Source of the DNA: Actinocorallia herbida
GTDB taxonomy: Bacteria > Actinomycetota > Actinomycetes > Streptosporangiales > Streptosporangiaceae
Assembly: GCF_003751225.1 (NCBI RefSeq)
Contig: NZ_RJKE01000001.1
Coordinates: 682,001 to 746,000, forward strand
DNA: 64,000 nucleotides
Reading direction: 5' to 3'
A program made the position numbers and the translations under genes. The notes beneath the pieces were generated by a model, which did not search any database, was not told the origin of the DNA, and was given only the letters and a program-made list of their open reading frames with translations. Shown piece by piece: positions 45,946 through 55,332 of this stretch; position 1 is the stretch's first letter, and each line of letters starts with the position of its first letter.

Positions 45946-46769
45946 TCACCTTCTCCGGCGTCACCAAGCGGTACGCCGACGGCACGGTCGCGGTCGACGG
46001 CCTCGACCTCGAACTGCCGACCGGCGAGATCACCGTGCTGGTCGGGCCCTCGGGCTGCGGCAAGACCACCACGCTGCGCATGATCAACCGGATGGTCGAG
46101 CCGACCGAGGGCGTCATCGCCATCGACGGCGCCGACGTCACCGCCAGGCCCGCCGCCGAGCTGCGCCGCGGCATCGGCTACGTGATCCAGCAGGGCGGCC
46201 TGTTCCCGCACCGCACCGTCGTCGACAACATCGCGACGGTCCCGCTGCTGCTCGGCTGGGACAAGAAGAAGGCCAGGGCGCGCGCCCGGGAGCTGCTGCC
46301 GCGCGTCGGCCTCGACGACGCGCTCGGCGCGCGCTACCCGCACCAGCTGTCCGGCGGCCAGCAGCAGCGCGTCGGCGTGGCCAGGGCGCTGGCCGCCGAC
46401 CCGCCCGTGCTGCTCATGGACGAGCCGTTCAGCGCGGTCGACCCGGTGGTCAGGGCCGGGCTCCAGGAGGAGTTCCTGCGCCTCCAGGCCGAACTGCACA
46501 AGACGATCGTGTTCGTCACCCACGACATCGACGAGGCGGTCCGGCTCGGCCACCGCATCGCCGTCTTCGCCAAGGGCGGCCGGGTCGCCCAGTACGCGGC
46601 CCCGCGCGAGCTGCTCGCCGCGCCCGAGCCCGGGTTCGTCACCGAGTTCCTCGGCGGCGAGCGCGGCCTGCGCAAGCTGCGGTTCTTCGCCGAACTCGAC
46701 GCCACCCCCGAGGCCGACCGCCCCGAGGACCCCGGGACGCCCGACGATCCGGAGGCCGCGGGTGAATGA
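45942..46769 (+). CDS. Glycine betaine/choline-type ABC importer ATP-binding protein (OpuCA/ProV-like)
   Basis: A 275-residue ATPase with Walker A 'GPSGCGKTT', signature 'LSGGQQQRVG' and Walker B 'VLLMDEPFSAVDP'. 'YVIQQGGLFPHRTVVDNIATVP' is typical of the proline/betaine uptake group. The two C-terminal CBS domains that sense ionic strength in OpuCA are missing; the tail is a short acidic, Pro-rich stretch. Import may therefore not be gated by osmotic stress, in keeping with a LacI-type regulator upstream. GTG at 45942 overlaps the regulator stop, and the stop overlaps the permease start by 8 bp. Confidence 0.9.
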   Translation: MITFSGVTKRYADGTVAVDGLDLELPTGEITVLVGPSGCGKTTTLRMINRMVEPTEGVIAIDGADVTARPAAELRRGIGYVIQQGGLFPHRTVVDNIATVPLLLGWDKKKARARARELLPRVGLDDALGARYPHQLSGGQQQRVGVARALAADPPVLLMDEPFSAVDPVVRAGLQEEFLRLQAELHKTIVFVTHDIDEAVRLGHRIAVFAKGGRVAQYAAPRELLAAPEPGFVTEFLGGERGLRKLRFFAELDATPEADRPEDPGTPDDPEAAGE

Positions 46770-47412
46770 AGCGGAGCCCCTGGTCCGCTGGGATTGGATC
46801 CAGAGCCATCTCGGCCTGTTCGGCGACCTCACCGTCGAGCATCTAAAGCTGTCGCTGCTCCCGGTCCTGCTCGGCCTGGTCGTCGCGGTGCCGCTCGGCG
46901 TGCTGTGCGTGCGGTGGGGCTGGCTCTACCCGCCGGTCCTCACGATCGCCAACATCCTGTACGCGGTCCCGTCGCTGGCGCTGTTCCTGGTGCTGCTGGA
47001 CTTCACCGGCCTGACGATCTGGACCGTCGTCATCCCGCTCACCCTCTACACCCTGTCGGTGCTGGTCCCCAACGTCGTCGACGGCCTGCGCCAGGTCCCC
47101 GACAGCACCCGGCAGGCCGCGATCGCGATGGGGTACACCCCGCTGCGCCGGCTGCTCGCGGTCGAGCTGCCCATCGCCGTCCCGGTGATCATGGCCGGGG
47201 TGCGGGTCGCCACGGTCGCCAACATCAGCCTGGTCAGCGTCGGCGCGCTCATCGGCATCGGCGGCCTCGGCAGGCTGTTCAAGGACGGCTTCGACCTCCA
47301 GTTCACCACCCCCGTCTTCGCCGGGATCGTGCTCATCATCGCGCTGGCCGTGGTCTTCGACTTCGCGCTGGTGCTCCTCCAGCGCCTCCTCACCCCCTGG
47401 GCGGCGCGGTGA
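46762..47412 (+). CDS. OpuC-type ABC importer permease 1
   Basis: A 216-residue permease with five to six membrane helices and the conserved cytoplasmic EAA-type loop 'QVPDSTRQAAIAMGYTPLRR'. 'GVRVATVANISLVSVGALIG' is typical of OpuCB/ProW proteins. It starts at GTG 46762 overlapping the ATPase gene and ends overlapping the next permease by 4 bp. It pairs with the second permease to form the transmembrane path. Confidence 0.9.
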   Translation: MNEAEPLVRWDWIQSHLGLFGDLTVEHLKLSLLPVLLGLVVAVPLGVLCVRWGWLYPPVLTIANILYAVPSLALFLVLLDFTGLTIWTVVIPLTLYTLSVLVPNVVDGLRQVPDSTRQAAIAMGYTPLRRLLAVELPIAVPVIMAGVRVATVANISLVSVGALIGIGGLGRLFKDGFDLQFTTPVFAGIVLIIALAVVFDFALVLLQRLLTPWAAR

Positions 47413-48077
47413 ACGCCGGGTGGGCGTGGCTGACGGACGCCGCGAACTGGAGCGGCGCGGACGGCATCCCCGTGCGCCTGGCGGAACACGTCGGCTACAC
47501 CCTGCTCGTGCTCGCCGTCTCGCTGCTCATCGGGCTCCCGCTGGGCCTGCTCATCGCGCATGCCGGGCCGCGCTGGGCGTTCGCGGTGATCAACACCGCC
47601 AACGGCGCCCGCGCGCTGCCCACCCTGGGCCTGCTCGTGCTCATCTTCCTGCTCAGCACCGGAAGCTCGGTGGCGGCGCTGATCCCGCTCGTCGTGCTGG
47701 CCGTCCCACCGATCCTCATCAACGTGTACGAGGGCGTCCGGCAGGTCGAGCCACAGGTGCGGGACGCCGCGCGCGGCATGGGCATGACCGGGCGCCAGGT
47801 GCTGCTGCGCGTCGAGCTGCCGATCGCGACCCCGCTCATCCTGCTCGGCGTCCGCACCGCGGCGGTCCAGGTGGTGGCCACGGCCACCGTCGCCGCCTAC
47901 ATCAACCTCGGCGGCCTCGGCGGCTACATCATGGACGGCATCCTCCTGCGCGAGTACGGCGAGGCCGTCGGCGGCTCGGTGCTCGTGGTGCTGCTCGCGA
48001 TCGCCGTCCAAGGAATCTTCACCCTCCTCACCCGCCTGGTCACCCCCAGGGGACTGCGAAAGGACACCACCTCATGA
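47409..48077 (+). CDS. OpuC-type ABC importer permease 2
   Basis: A 222-residue permease similar to the preceding one. It has 'LLVLAVSLLIGLPLGLL', 'RALPTLGLLVLIFLL' and the EAA-type loop 'QVEPQVRDAARGMGMTGRQV'. GTG at 47409 overlaps the stop of permease 1 (GTGA), and its own stop overlaps the ATG of the binding-protein gene (ATGA). Two different permeases with one ATPase and one binding protein match the OpuC layout for betaine, carnitine, choline or related compounds. Confidence 0.9.
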   Translation: MNAGWAWLTDAANWSGADGIPVRLAEHVGYTLLVLAVSLLIGLPLGLLIAHAGPRWAFAVINTANGARALPTLGLLVLIFLLSTGSSVAALIPLVVLAVPPILINVYEGVRQVEPQVRDAARGMGMTGRQVLLRVELPIATPLILLGVRTAAVQVVATATVAAYINLGGLGGYIMDGILLREYGEAVGGSVLVVLLAIAVQGIFTLLTRLVTPRGLRKDTTS

Positions 48078-48982
48078 GATCCCTGCGGATCATCGCCGGA
48101 ACCGCGCTGCTCGCCCTCGCCGCCGCGGGCTGCGGCGGCGGCTCCACCGACAACCCCCTGGACTCGGGGGCCTCCTCGTCGGGCGGCGGCGAGACCGTCA
48201 CCGTAGGCTCCGCCGCGTTCCCCGAGAGCGTGCTGCTCGCCGAGATCTACGCCGGGGCCCTGGAGGCCGCCGACGTGAAGGTCGAGCGGAAGCTGAGCAT
48301 CGGCGAGCGCGAGGTGTACTACAAGCTGCTGGAGAAGGGCGACATCAACGTCCTGCCGGAGTACAACGGCGCCCTCCTGGCCTACCTCGACCCGGAGGCG
48401 GCGCTGCCGGCCACCACCGAGGAGACCAATGCCGCGATCACCGCGAAGCTGCCCGGCTCGCTCAAGATCCTCACCTCGGCGGCCGCGGAGGACAACGACT
48501 CCCTGACCGTCACCGCGGACACCGCGACCAAGAACAACCTGAAGACGATCGCGGATCTCGCCCCGGTGGCCAAGGACTTCACCGTCGGCGGCCCGGCCCC
48601 GTTCGAGAAGCGCTACAAGGACAAGCTGAACGAGGCCTACGGGCTCACCTTCAAGGAGTGGAAGCCGGACCGCTCCGGCGGCGGCAACATCCCGACCTGG
48701 CTCAAGAACGGCGACGTCCAGGTCGGCAACGTCTTCACCACGACCCCCGCGATCGTGCTCGACAAGCTCGTGGTGCTGGAGGACCCCAAGGGTGTCTTCG
48801 GGCGCCAGAACGTCACTCCGCTGGTCAGCGCCGACGGCGTCCCCGCGGCGGGACAGCAGGCGCTGGACGCGGTCTCGGCGAAGCTCACCACCCAGGGCCT
48901 GCTGGACATGATGAACAAGGTCGCCACCGACAAGACCGACCCCGCGGTCGTGGCCAAGGAGTGGCTGACCGCCAACCTGTGA
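48074..48982 (+). CDS. OpuC-type substrate-binding lipoprotein
   Basis: A 302-residue lipoprotein. The signal peptide ends 'LLALAAAGCGGG', a lipobox with Cys near residue 20, followed by a Ser/Gly linker. The binding domain has 'VTVGSAAFPESVLLAEIYAG', 'YYKLLEKGDINVLPEYNG' and 'VGNVFTTTPAI', as in OpuCC-type proteins that hold quaternary amines in an aromatic cage. It is anchored outside the cell membrane and delivers substrate to the permeases. It closes the operon and is followed by two strong hairpins. Confidence 0.9.
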   Translation: MRSLRIIAGTALLALAAAGCGGGSTDNPLDSGASSSGGGETVTVGSAAFPESVLLAEIYAGALEAADVKVERKLSIGEREVYYKLLEKGDINVLPEYNGALLAYLDPEAALPATTEETNAAITAKLPGSLKILTSAAAEDNDSLTVTADTATKNNLKTIADLAPVAKDFTVGGPAPFEKRYKDKLNEAYGLTFKEWKPDRSGGGNIPTWLKNGDVQVGNVFTTTPAIVLDKLVVLEDPKGVFGRQNVTPLVSADGVPAAGQQALDAVSAKLTTQGLLDMMNKVATDKTDPAVVAKEWLTANL

Positions 48983-49089
48983 CGGTCTCGCCGATTTCGC
49001 AGTGAGGTGCGGGGAGGGCCGAAGGGTCCTCCCCGCGAAGCGTGCGCGCCGGGGCGGACGCCCGGGGAGGTCACGGCCGGAAAAGGTAC

Positions 49090-49127
49090 AGCCGGTCGGC
49101 GGACCACCCCAGATCGGCCGACCGGCT
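49090..49127 (+). terminator. Hairpin 1 after opuC operon
   Basis: AGCCGGTCGGC (49090-49100) pairs perfectly with GCCGACCGGCT (49117-49127), about 110 bp past the binding-protein stop. Confidence 0.55.
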
Positions 49128-49137
49128 GAGCATGGTG

Positions 49138-49178
49138 AGCCGTGTTCGCGGACCCGGGCAAAGTCCGCGAACACGGCT
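49138..49178 (+). terminator. Hairpin 2 after opuC operon
   Basis: A 15-bp perfect inverted repeat (49138-49152 and 49164-49178, AGCCGTGTTCGCGGA) with an 11-nt loop, followed by TCCTT. It is the stronger of two tandem terminators. Confidence 0.65.
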
Positions 49179-49276
49179 TCCTTCCGCCGGCGATCCTTCG
49201 CGCGACCGGGTGGCCGCTCGCACAAGGGAACGCTGCACCACCCGGACCGGAGGGCGCTAGGAGATCTCCGGCGGTA

Positions 49277-49329
49277 CCGGACACCCCGGGCTGACGGGAA
49301 CGGGGGCAGAACCCGTCGTGGGTGTCCGG
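49277..49329 (-). terminator. Nested hairpin after sigma-factor operon
   Basis: CCGGACACCC (49277-49286) pairs with GGGTGTCCGG (49320-49329) and encloses a smaller stem ACGGG/CCCGT (49294-49298, 49312-49316). It lies 50 bp past the stop of the minus-strand gene ending at 49379. Confidence 0.5.
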
Positions 49330-49378
49330 AGTCTTCAGTTGTGGTCATGGGCCCGCGGACGGGCCCGGGTTCATGGGG

Positions 49379-50173
49379 TCAGTCTTCGGCTCCCGGCCGG
49401 GGCGTGACCTGCCACAGGGGTTCGTCCTTGTGCGGCTTGCCGTGCTTCGGCTTCTTGGGATGATCTGTTCTCGTCCCGTTCGGCCAGTCCTCCGGCCAGT
49501 TCTGCGGCCAGGTCGGCCACGCGGTGGGCAGGCCGTCGGACCAGTTCTTCATGTTCGGCCAGTCCTCCGGCCACTGGACCGGCTGCCCGGAGACCAGCGC
49601 CTTGCAGAGGGCGAGCGCCTTCTGCTTGCCGTCGGCGGCCTTGATGAACGGGTCGAGCTGCTTGCGCGGCTTGCCGTCGATCAGCGCCCGGCACAGTTCC
49701 ACCAGCGACGGCGGAGCGGTGGCATGCGGCACGGGCGTCGGGGCCTGCTTGCGGGTGAGGTGCGGCGCGGTCATCGTGGGGGTGGGCGTCTTCGGGGCGG
49801 ACGCCGGATTGCGGCCGGAGACCCCGTTGCTCGCGATCGCCACCCCGCCGACCGCGCCCACCACGAGGACGGTCCCGAAGACCCGGATACTCCAGGCCCG
49901 GGCCTTCCTGCGGCCGAGTACGGCTGACAGCGATGATGACTTCACCCCTCCGTGCGCGCCCCGCCGCTGTGCGGCGGAGCCGAGGTCGATCTTCGGTCCG
50001 TCGGTGAACGCCTCCTGGAAGGCCGACACTGCCTTGGCCTCACCGACCAGTTCCTCGGTGCGGCCAGGTGCGGCCGCCGCGGCGAGCAGATCGGCGAGAG
50101 GACCCTGATGGCCTGCCGAACCACCGCCGAGCATCTGCTCGGCGGCCCTCCGGCTGATCCGTTTGGCGTTCAT
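49379..50173 (-). CDS. Membrane protein with Trp-Pro-rich tail, probable sigma-factor partner
   Basis: A 264-residue protein. The N-terminal 75 residues ('RISRRAAEQMLGG', 'PLADLLAAAAAPGRTEELVG', 'AVSAFQEAF') resemble N-termini of actinobacterial proteins encoded next to ECF sigma factors. A single membrane helix follows ('VFGTVLVVGAVGGVAIAS', about 98-115). The external part has a Cys-containing helical segment and then a stretch of 30 residues with seven Trp, mostly as Trp-Pro spaced every 4-7 residues. It begins 34 bp after the sigma gene and is probably its anti-sigma or signal partner. That role is inference; no zinc-binding anti-sigma motif is seen. Confidence 0.7.
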   Translation of the reverse strand: MNAKRISRRAAEQMLGGGSAGHQGPLADLLAAAAAPGRTEELVGEAKAVSAFQEAFTDGPKIDLGSAAQRRGAHGGVKSSSLSAVLGRRKARAWSIRVFGTVLVVGAVGGVAIASNGVSGRNPASAPKTPTPTMTAPHLTRKQAPTPVPHATAPPSLVELCRALIDGKPRKQLDPFIKAADGKQKALALCKALVSGQPVQWPEDWPNMKNWSDGLPTAWPTWPQNWPEDWPNGTRTDHPKKPKHGKPHKDEPLWQVTPRPGAED

Positions 50174-50207
50174 CTCACTTCTCTCAGCGTCGGCGTGGTC
50201 GAAAGTG

Positions 50208-50804
50208 TCACTGGAGTTCTCCGGCGAGTTTTTTGAGCCCCCGGTAGGCGGCCGTCCGCACCGCCCCGGCGCGCTTGCCGAGGACCAGGCCCGCGGTCTT
50301 GGCGTCGAGCCCGATGACGACCCGCAGCAGCACCGCCTCGGCCTGGTCGCGCGGCAGCCGCATGATGAGCCCCAGGGCCCGCTCGGTGCCGAGTCCGTCC
50401 AGCGCGCTGAGCGCGGTGTCCTCGTCGCTCGCCATTCCGGCGAGTTCCTCCAGTTGCGTGTCCGCACGCGGCCGCCGCTGCCGCATCCGCACATGATCGA
50501 GGGCGCGGTTGCGGGCGATGGTGGTCGCCCAGCCGCGGAATCCGTCGTAGGTGCCGCGGAAGGACGGGAGGTCCTTCACGATGTGCAGCCACGCCTCCGA
50601 CGCGATGTCCTCGGCGTCCTCGCCGACCAGTGCGCGCAGATAGCGCAGCAGTCTGGGCTGGAGATCCTGATAGACGCACCGGAAAGCCGCCTCGTCTCCC
50701 TGTTGCGCCGCGCCGACCGCCGCCGAGAGTTCGACGTCGTCGGCCGGGGCCCGCTGCGCCACCTTCCGATCCACCCGCCTAACTATGGTCGCTCGGTGGG
50801 GCAT
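50208..50804 (-). CDS. ECF-type RNA polymerase sigma factor
   Basis: A 198-residue sigma-70 family protein. Region 2 reads 'RLLRYLRALVGEDAEDIASE' with 'FRGWATTIARNRALDHVR'. Region 4 carries 'IMRLPRDQAEAVLLRVVIG' and 'GAVRTAAYRGLKKL'. It lacks region 3 and any extra C-terminal domain, as expected of ECF factors. The ATG at 50804 has no clear ribosome site and GTG codons a few residues on are alternatives. It lies upstream of the Trp-Pro-rich membrane protein gene and divergent from hutH across 102 bp. Its regulon is unknown. Confidence 0.88.
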   Translation of the reverse strand: MPHRATIVRRVDRKVAQRAPADDVELSAAVGAAQQGDEAAFRCVYQDLQPRLLRYLRALVGEDAEDIASEAWLHIVKDLPSFRGTYDGFRGWATTIARNRALDHVRMRQRRPRADTQLEELAGMASDEDTALSALDGLGTERALGLIMRLPRDQAEAVLLRVVIGLDAKTAGLVLGKRAGAVRTAAYRGLKKLAGELQ

Positions 50805-50906
50805 AAGTGAACAGGACAGGACTTTTCTAGCTTCTTTTCGTCGGCTTCGAGCATCCTTCGGACAGGTCAGTGTGTCGGGTCGGCCCATCCGGGCAGGACA
50901 AGGAAC

Positions 50907-52466
50907 ATGGGGGCAGCGCGGGCCGGGGACCCGCTGATCGAGGTCGGCACGGGCCCGCTCGCCCTGACGCAGGTCGTCGCCGTGGCCCGGCGCGGCGCGC
51001 TGGTCGGCCTGACCGCCGACGCGCTCGCCGCGATGGCCGCGGCGCGCACGATGGTGGAGGAGCAGGCCGCCCGATCCACTCCGGTCTACGGTATCTCGAC
51101 CGGATTCGGCGCGCTGGCGACCCGGCACATCGACCCGGCCCAGCGGGTGCGCCTCCAGATCTCCCTCGTCCGCTCGCACGCCGCGACCAGCGGCGCCGAG
51201 GTCGAGCGCGAGGTGGTCCGCGCGATGATGCTGCTCCGGCTCTCCACGCTGGCCACCGGGCACACCGGCGTCCGGCCGCGCATCGCGCTCACCCTGGCCT
51301 CGATGATCAACGCGGGCATCACCCCGGTCGTCCGCGAGTACGGGTCGCTCGGCTGCTCGGGCGACCTCGCCCCGCTCGCGCACTGCGCGCTGGCGCTCAC
51401 CGGCGAAGGCGACGTGCGGGACGCGGCCGGCGCGGTGCTCCCGGCCGCCGCGGCGCTCGAGTCCGCGGGCCTGCGGCCGGTGGAGCTCGCGGCCAAGGAG
51501 GGTCTCGCCCTCATCAACGGGACCGACGGCATGCTCGGCATGCTCGCGCTCGCCGCCGAGGACCTGGGGCTGCTGCTGCGCACCGCCGACCTCGCCGCGG
51601 CGATGAGCGTCGAGGCCCTGCTCGGCACCGACCGTGCGTTCGCCGCCGACCTCCAGGCGCTGCGCCCGCACCCCGGCCAGGCGGTCTCCGCCGCGAACCT
51701 CCGGGCGCTGCTCTCCGGCTCGATGATCATGGAGTCGCACCGCGGCCCCGACTGCAACCGGGTCCAGGACGCCTACTCGATGCGCTGCGCCCCGCAGGTC
51801 GCCGGGGCCGCCCGCGACACCCTCGCGCACGCCGTCGCGGTCGCCGAGCGGGAGCTCGCCGCGGCCGTCGACAACCCCGTGGTCCTCGCCGACGGCCGGG
51901 TGGAGTCGAACGGCAACTTCCACGGCGCCCCGCTGGCCTACGTGCTCGACTTCCTCGCCGTCCCCGTCGCCGACCTCGCCTCGATGTCCGAGCGGCGCAC
52001 CGACCGGATGCTCGACCGCGCCAGGTCGGCGGGCCTGCCCCCGTTCCTCGCCGAGGACCCCGGGGTCGACTCCGGGATGATGATCGCCCAGTACACCCAG
52101 GCGTCCATCGTCGCGGAGCTCAAACGGCTCGCGGCCCCCGCGTCGGTCGACTCCCTCCCGTCCTCGGGGATGCAGGAGGACCACGTCTCGCTCGGCTGGA
52201 ACGCCGCGCGCAAGCTGCGCCGCGCCCTCGACGGGCTCACCCGGGTGCTCGCCGTCGAGATCCTCACCGCGGCCCGCGCGCTCGACCTGCGCGCGCCCCT
52301 GCGGGCCGCGCCCGCGACCGCCGCCGCGGTCGCCTTGCTGCGGACCCGGGTGCCCCCGCCCGGCCCCGACCGCTTCCTCGCCCCCGAGATCGAGTCCGCC
52401 GTGCGGCTCGTCAGGCGGGGCGCCCTGCTCGAAGCCGCCGAGGCCGTCACCGGCCCGCTGCCCTAA
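50907..52466 (+). CDS. hutH: Histidine ammonia-lyase HutH
   Basis: A 519-residue lyase that removes ammonia from histidine to give urocanate. The cofactor MIO forms from an internal tripeptide in '[14 protein letters not shown]'. Here it is Cys150-Ser151-Gly152 instead of the textbook Ala-Ser-Gly. '[15 protein letters not shown]' supplies the catalytic Tyr and substrate loop, and '[14 protein letters not shown]' and '[12 protein letters not shown]' follow the family. ATG at 50907 follows AAGGAA. It is the first of four hut genes; hutU follows by 10 bp. Confidence 0.95.
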   Translation: MGAARAGDPLIEVGTGPLALTQVVAVARRGALVGLTADALAAMAAARTMVEEQAARSTPVYGISTGFGALATRHIDPAQRVRLQISLVRSHAATSGAEVEREVVRAMMLLRLSTLATGHTGVRPRIALTLASMINAGITPVVREYGSLGCSGDLAPLAHCALALTGEGDVRDAAGAVLPAAAALESAGLRPVELAAKEGLALINGTDGMLGMLALAAEDLGLLLRTADLAAAMSVEALLGTDRAFAADLQALRPHPGQAVSAANLRALLSGSMIMESHRGPDCNRVQDAYSMRCAPQVAGAARDTLAHAVAVAERELAAAVDNPVVLADGRVESNGNFHGAPLAYVLDFLAVPVADLASMSERRTDRMLDRARSAGLPPFLAEDPGVDSGMMIAQYTQASIVAELKRLAAPASVDSLPSSGMQEDHVSLGWNAARKLRRALDGLTRVLAVEILTAARALDLRAPLRAAPATAAAVALLRTRVPPPGPDRFLAPEIESAVRLVRRGALLEAAEAVTGPLP

Positions 52467-52476
52467 GGAGGACGCG

Positions 52477-54126
52477 ATGAGCCACTTCCCCGTGCGCGCA
52501 GCGCGCGGCACGGTACTGACCGCCAAGGGCTGGCCCCAGGAGGCGGCGCTGCGGATGCTCGACAACAACCTCGACCCCGACGTCGCCGAGCACCCCGACG
52601 ACCTCGTCGTCTACGGCGGCACGGGCAAGGCGGCCCGCAACAGGGCCTGTTACGAGGGGATCGTCCGGTCGCTGACCGACCTGGAAGAGGACGAGACCCT
52701 GCTGGTGCAGTCCGGCAAGCCCGTCGGGGTGTTCCGGACGCACGAGTGGGCGCCGCGCGTGCTCATCGCCAACTCCAACCTCGTGCCCGACTGGGCGAAC
52801 TGGGAGGAGTTCCGCAGGCTCGAGGCGCTCGGCCTCACCATGTACGGCCAGATGACGGCCGGGTCGTGGATCTACATCGGCACCCAGGGCATCCTCCAGG
52901 GCACCTACGAGACCTTCGCGGCCGTCGCCCGCAAGCGCTTCGACGGCTCCCTCGCCGGGACCATCACGCTGACGTCGGGGCTCGGCGGGATGGGCGGCGC
53001 GCAGCCCCTCGCCGTCACCATGAACGGCGGGGTGGCGATCTGCGTCGAGTGCGACCCGTCTCGGATCGACCGGCGGGTCGAGGGCGGCTACTGCGACGTC
53101 CAGGTCCTCACCGTCGCCGAGGCGATGGACCTCGCCGTCGAGGCGCGCGACCAGCGCAGGGCACTGTCCATCGGGGTGCTGGGCAACGCCTGCGAGGTGC
53201 TGCCCGAACTGCTCGCCGCGGGCGCGCCCGTCGACATCGTCACCGATCAGACCTCGGCGCACGACCCGCTGCGCTACCTGCCCGAGGGCGTCCTGTTCGA
53301 GGACATGGCCGCGCTGCGCGAGGCCGACCCGGCGGGGTTCACCCACCGCGCCCGCGCGTCGATGGCCCGGCACGTGGCGGCGATGGTCGGGTTCCAGGAC
53401 GCCGGGGCCGAGGTGTTCGACTACGGCAACTCGCTGCGCGCCGAGGCGGAACTGGGCGGCTGCGCGCGGGCGTTCGACTACCCGGGGTTCGTCCCCGCCT
53501 ACATCCGGCCGCTCTTCTGCGAGGGCAAGGGCCCGTTCCGGTGGGCCGCGCTCTCCGGGTCGTCCGCCGACATCGCCGTCACCGACCGGGCCGTCCTCGA
53601 CCTGTTCCCGCACGACGAGGCGCTCGGCCGGTGGATCCGGATGGCGGGCAAGCGCGTCAGGTTCCAGGGGCTGCCCGCCCGCATCTGCTGGCTGGGCTAC
53701 GGGGAGCGGGCCGAGGCCGGGCTGCGGTTCAACGAGCTGGTCGCGCGCGGCGAGATCACCGCGCCGCTGGTCATCGGCCGCGACCACCTCGACTGCGGCT
53801 CGGTCGCCTCGCCCTACCGCGAGACCGAGGCGATGGCCGACGGCTCCGACGCCATCGCCGACTGGCCGCTGCTCAACGCCCTGCTCAACACCGCGTCCGG
53901 CGCCTCGTGGGTGTCGATCCACGAGGGCGGCGGCGTCGGCATAGGCAAGTCGGTGCACGCGGGCCAGGTGTGCGTCGCCGACGGCGGGTCGCTGTCCGCG
54001 CGCAAGCTGGAGCGGGTGCTCACCAACGACCCGGGCATCGGCGTCGTCAGGCACGCCGACGCCGGGTACGACCGGGCCCGCGAGGTCGCCGCCGAGCGCG
54101 GTGTGCGTCTTCCGATGGAGGGGTGA
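52477..54126 (+). CDS. hutU: Urocanate hydratase HutU
   Basis: A 549-residue NAD+-dependent urocanase, full length for the family. 'GGTGKAARN', '[19 protein letters not shown]', '[15 protein letters not shown]' and '[14 protein letters not shown]' are diagnostic, the last around the NAD+ site; '[16 protein letters not shown]' lies near the active site. It hydrates urocanate to imidazolonepropionate. A strong AAGGAGG precedes the ATG, and the stop abuts the ATG of the M20 hydrolase gene directly, so translation is coupled. Confidence 0.96.
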   Translation: MSHFPVRAARGTVLTAKGWPQEAALRMLDNNLDPDVAEHPDDLVVYGGTGKAARNRACYEGIVRSLTDLEEDETLLVQSGKPVGVFRTHEWAPRVLIANSNLVPDWANWEEFRRLEALGLTMYGQMTAGSWIYIGTQGILQGTYETFAAVARKRFDGSLAGTITLTSGLGGMGGAQPLAVTMNGGVAICVECDPSRIDRRVEGGYCDVQVLTVAEAMDLAVEARDQRRALSIGVLGNACEVLPELLAAGAPVDIVTDQTSAHDPLRYLPEGVLFEDMAALREADPAGFTHRARASMARHVAAMVGFQDAGAEVFDYGNSLRAEAELGGCARAFDYPGFVPAYIRPLFCEGKGPFRWAALSGSSADIAVTDRAVLDLFPHDEALGRWIRMAGKRVRFQGLPARICWLGYGERAEAGLRFNELVARGEITAPLVIGRDHLDCGSVASPYRETEAMADGSDAIADWPLLNALLNTASGASWVSIHEGGGVGIGKSVHAGQVCVADGGSLSARKLERVLTNDPGIGVVRHADAGYDRAREVAAERGVRLPMEG

Positions 54127-55332
54127 ATGGCGACTTTCGCGGAGCTGTGGGAGTCGCTGCTGCCGATCGGCCGCGACGACGGCACCGGTGGCTACTTCCG
54201 CCAGTCCTGGACCGAGCCGGAGCTGCGCTGCCGCGCCTGGTTCACCGACCAGGCCGAGCGGCGCGGCATGGCCGTCGAACGGGACGGCAACGGCAATCTG
54301 TTCGCGTGGTGGGCGGAAGGCAAGGGGCAGGCCGTGCTGACCGGCAGCCACTTCGACTCGGTGCCGGGCGGCGGCGCCTACGACGGCCCCCTCGGCATCG
54401 TCTCGGCGTTCGCCGCGGTCGACGTGCTGCGCGCCGAAGGGTTCCGGCCCGGACATCCGATCGGCGTCGCCGCGTTCGTGGAGGAGGAGGGCGCCAGGTT
54501 CGGCGTCTCCTGCCTCGGCTCGCGGCTGCTGGCCGGGGAGATCGACCCCGACCGGGCGGCCGGCCTCACCGACGCCGAGGGCACCACGTTCGCCGAGGCG
54601 GTCTCGGGCGACCTGGGCCCAGAGCCGCCGGAGGACTACCGGATCGGCCGCGACGACGACCTGCTCGGCCGGATCGGCTCCTTCGTGGAGCTGCACGTCG
54701 AGCAGGGCCGGGCCCTGGACGTCCCGGTCGGGGTGGCCGGGGCGATCTGGCCGCACGGGCGCTGGCGGATGGACTTCGCCGGGCGCGGCGACCACGCTGG
54801 ATCGACCCGGTTGGAGGACAGGCACGACCCGATGCAGCCGTTCGCGCACGCGGTCATCGCCGCGCGGGAGGCCGCCGAGCGCCACGGCGCGCGGGCGACC
54901 GTCGGCCGGGTCAGGGCGCTGCCGGGCGGCACCAACGTCATCGCCTCGCAGGTGACCGCCTGGCTCGACGCGCGCGGCCCCGGTGACGAGGTGGTGCGCG
55001 CGACCGTCGCGGAGATCAGGGAGCGGGTGTCCCTGGCCGCTGCCTTCCACGGGGTCGACTTCGGCCTTTCCGCGGAGTCCTACACCTCTCTCGTGGACTT
55101 CGACGCCGACCTGCGCAAGCGGATCGTCGCGGCGCTCGGCGGCGCCCCGGTGCTGCCCACGGCGGCCGGGCACGACGCGGGCATCCTCGCCGCCCGGCTG
55201 CCCACCGCGATGCTCTTCGTGCGCAACCCGACGGGCGTCTCGCACGCCCCGGAGGAGCACGCCACCGAGGCGGACTGCCTGGCCGGGGTGGCCGCGCTCG
55301 CCGCGGTCCTGCGCGATCTGGCGGCCCCGTGA
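54127..55332 (+). CDS. M20 family amidohydrolase (allantoate amidohydrolase/carbamoylase-like) in hut operon
   Basis: A 401-residue binuclear metal hydrolase of the AllC/HyuC group: 'GSHFDSVPGGGAYDGPLG' and 'AAFVEEEGARFG' supply metal ligands, 'ELHVEQG' and 'HAGSTRLEDRHDP' continue the site, and 'GHDAGILA' lies near the end. Members split N-carbamoyl or similar amide groups from amino acids. Between hutU and hutF, an enzyme that cleaves N-formyl-glutamate to glutamate and formate is missing, and this protein is well placed to do so in place of HutG. That is inference. Start and stop abut both neighbours. Confidence 0.85.
   Translation: MATFAELWESLLPIGRDDGTGGYFRQSWTEPELRCRAWFTDQAERRGMAVERDGNGNLFAWWAEGKGQAVLTGSHFDSVPGGGAYDGPLGIVSAFAAVDVLRAEGFRPGHPIGVAAFVEEEGARFGVSCLGSRLLAGEIDPDRAAGLTDAEGTTFAEAVSGDLGPEPPEDYRIGRDDDLLGRIGSFVELHVEQGRALDVPVGVAGAIWPHGRWRMDFAGRGDHAGSTRLEDRHDPMQPFAHAVIAAREAAERHGARATVGRVRALPGGTNVIASQVTAWLDARGPGDEVVRATVAEIRERVSLAAAFHGVDFGLSAESYTSLVDFDADLRKRIVAALGGAPVLPTAAGHDAGILAARLPTAMLFVRNPTGVSHAPEEHATEADCLAGVAALAAVLRDLAAP

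Larger units (their letters stand above)
48983..49378. other. Gene-free stretch with three hairpins
   Basis: No coding sequence is supported in these 396 bp between the convergent opuC operon and the sigma-factor operon. It contains two plus-strand terminator hairpins and one large nested hairpin near the minus-strand gene. Confidence 0.7.

Noticed and set aside
52447-55260. Open frame of 937 codons on the minus strand opposite hutU and the M20 gene
   Set aside because: Shadow of two well-supported genes, with low-complexity Gly/Arg/Asp composition.
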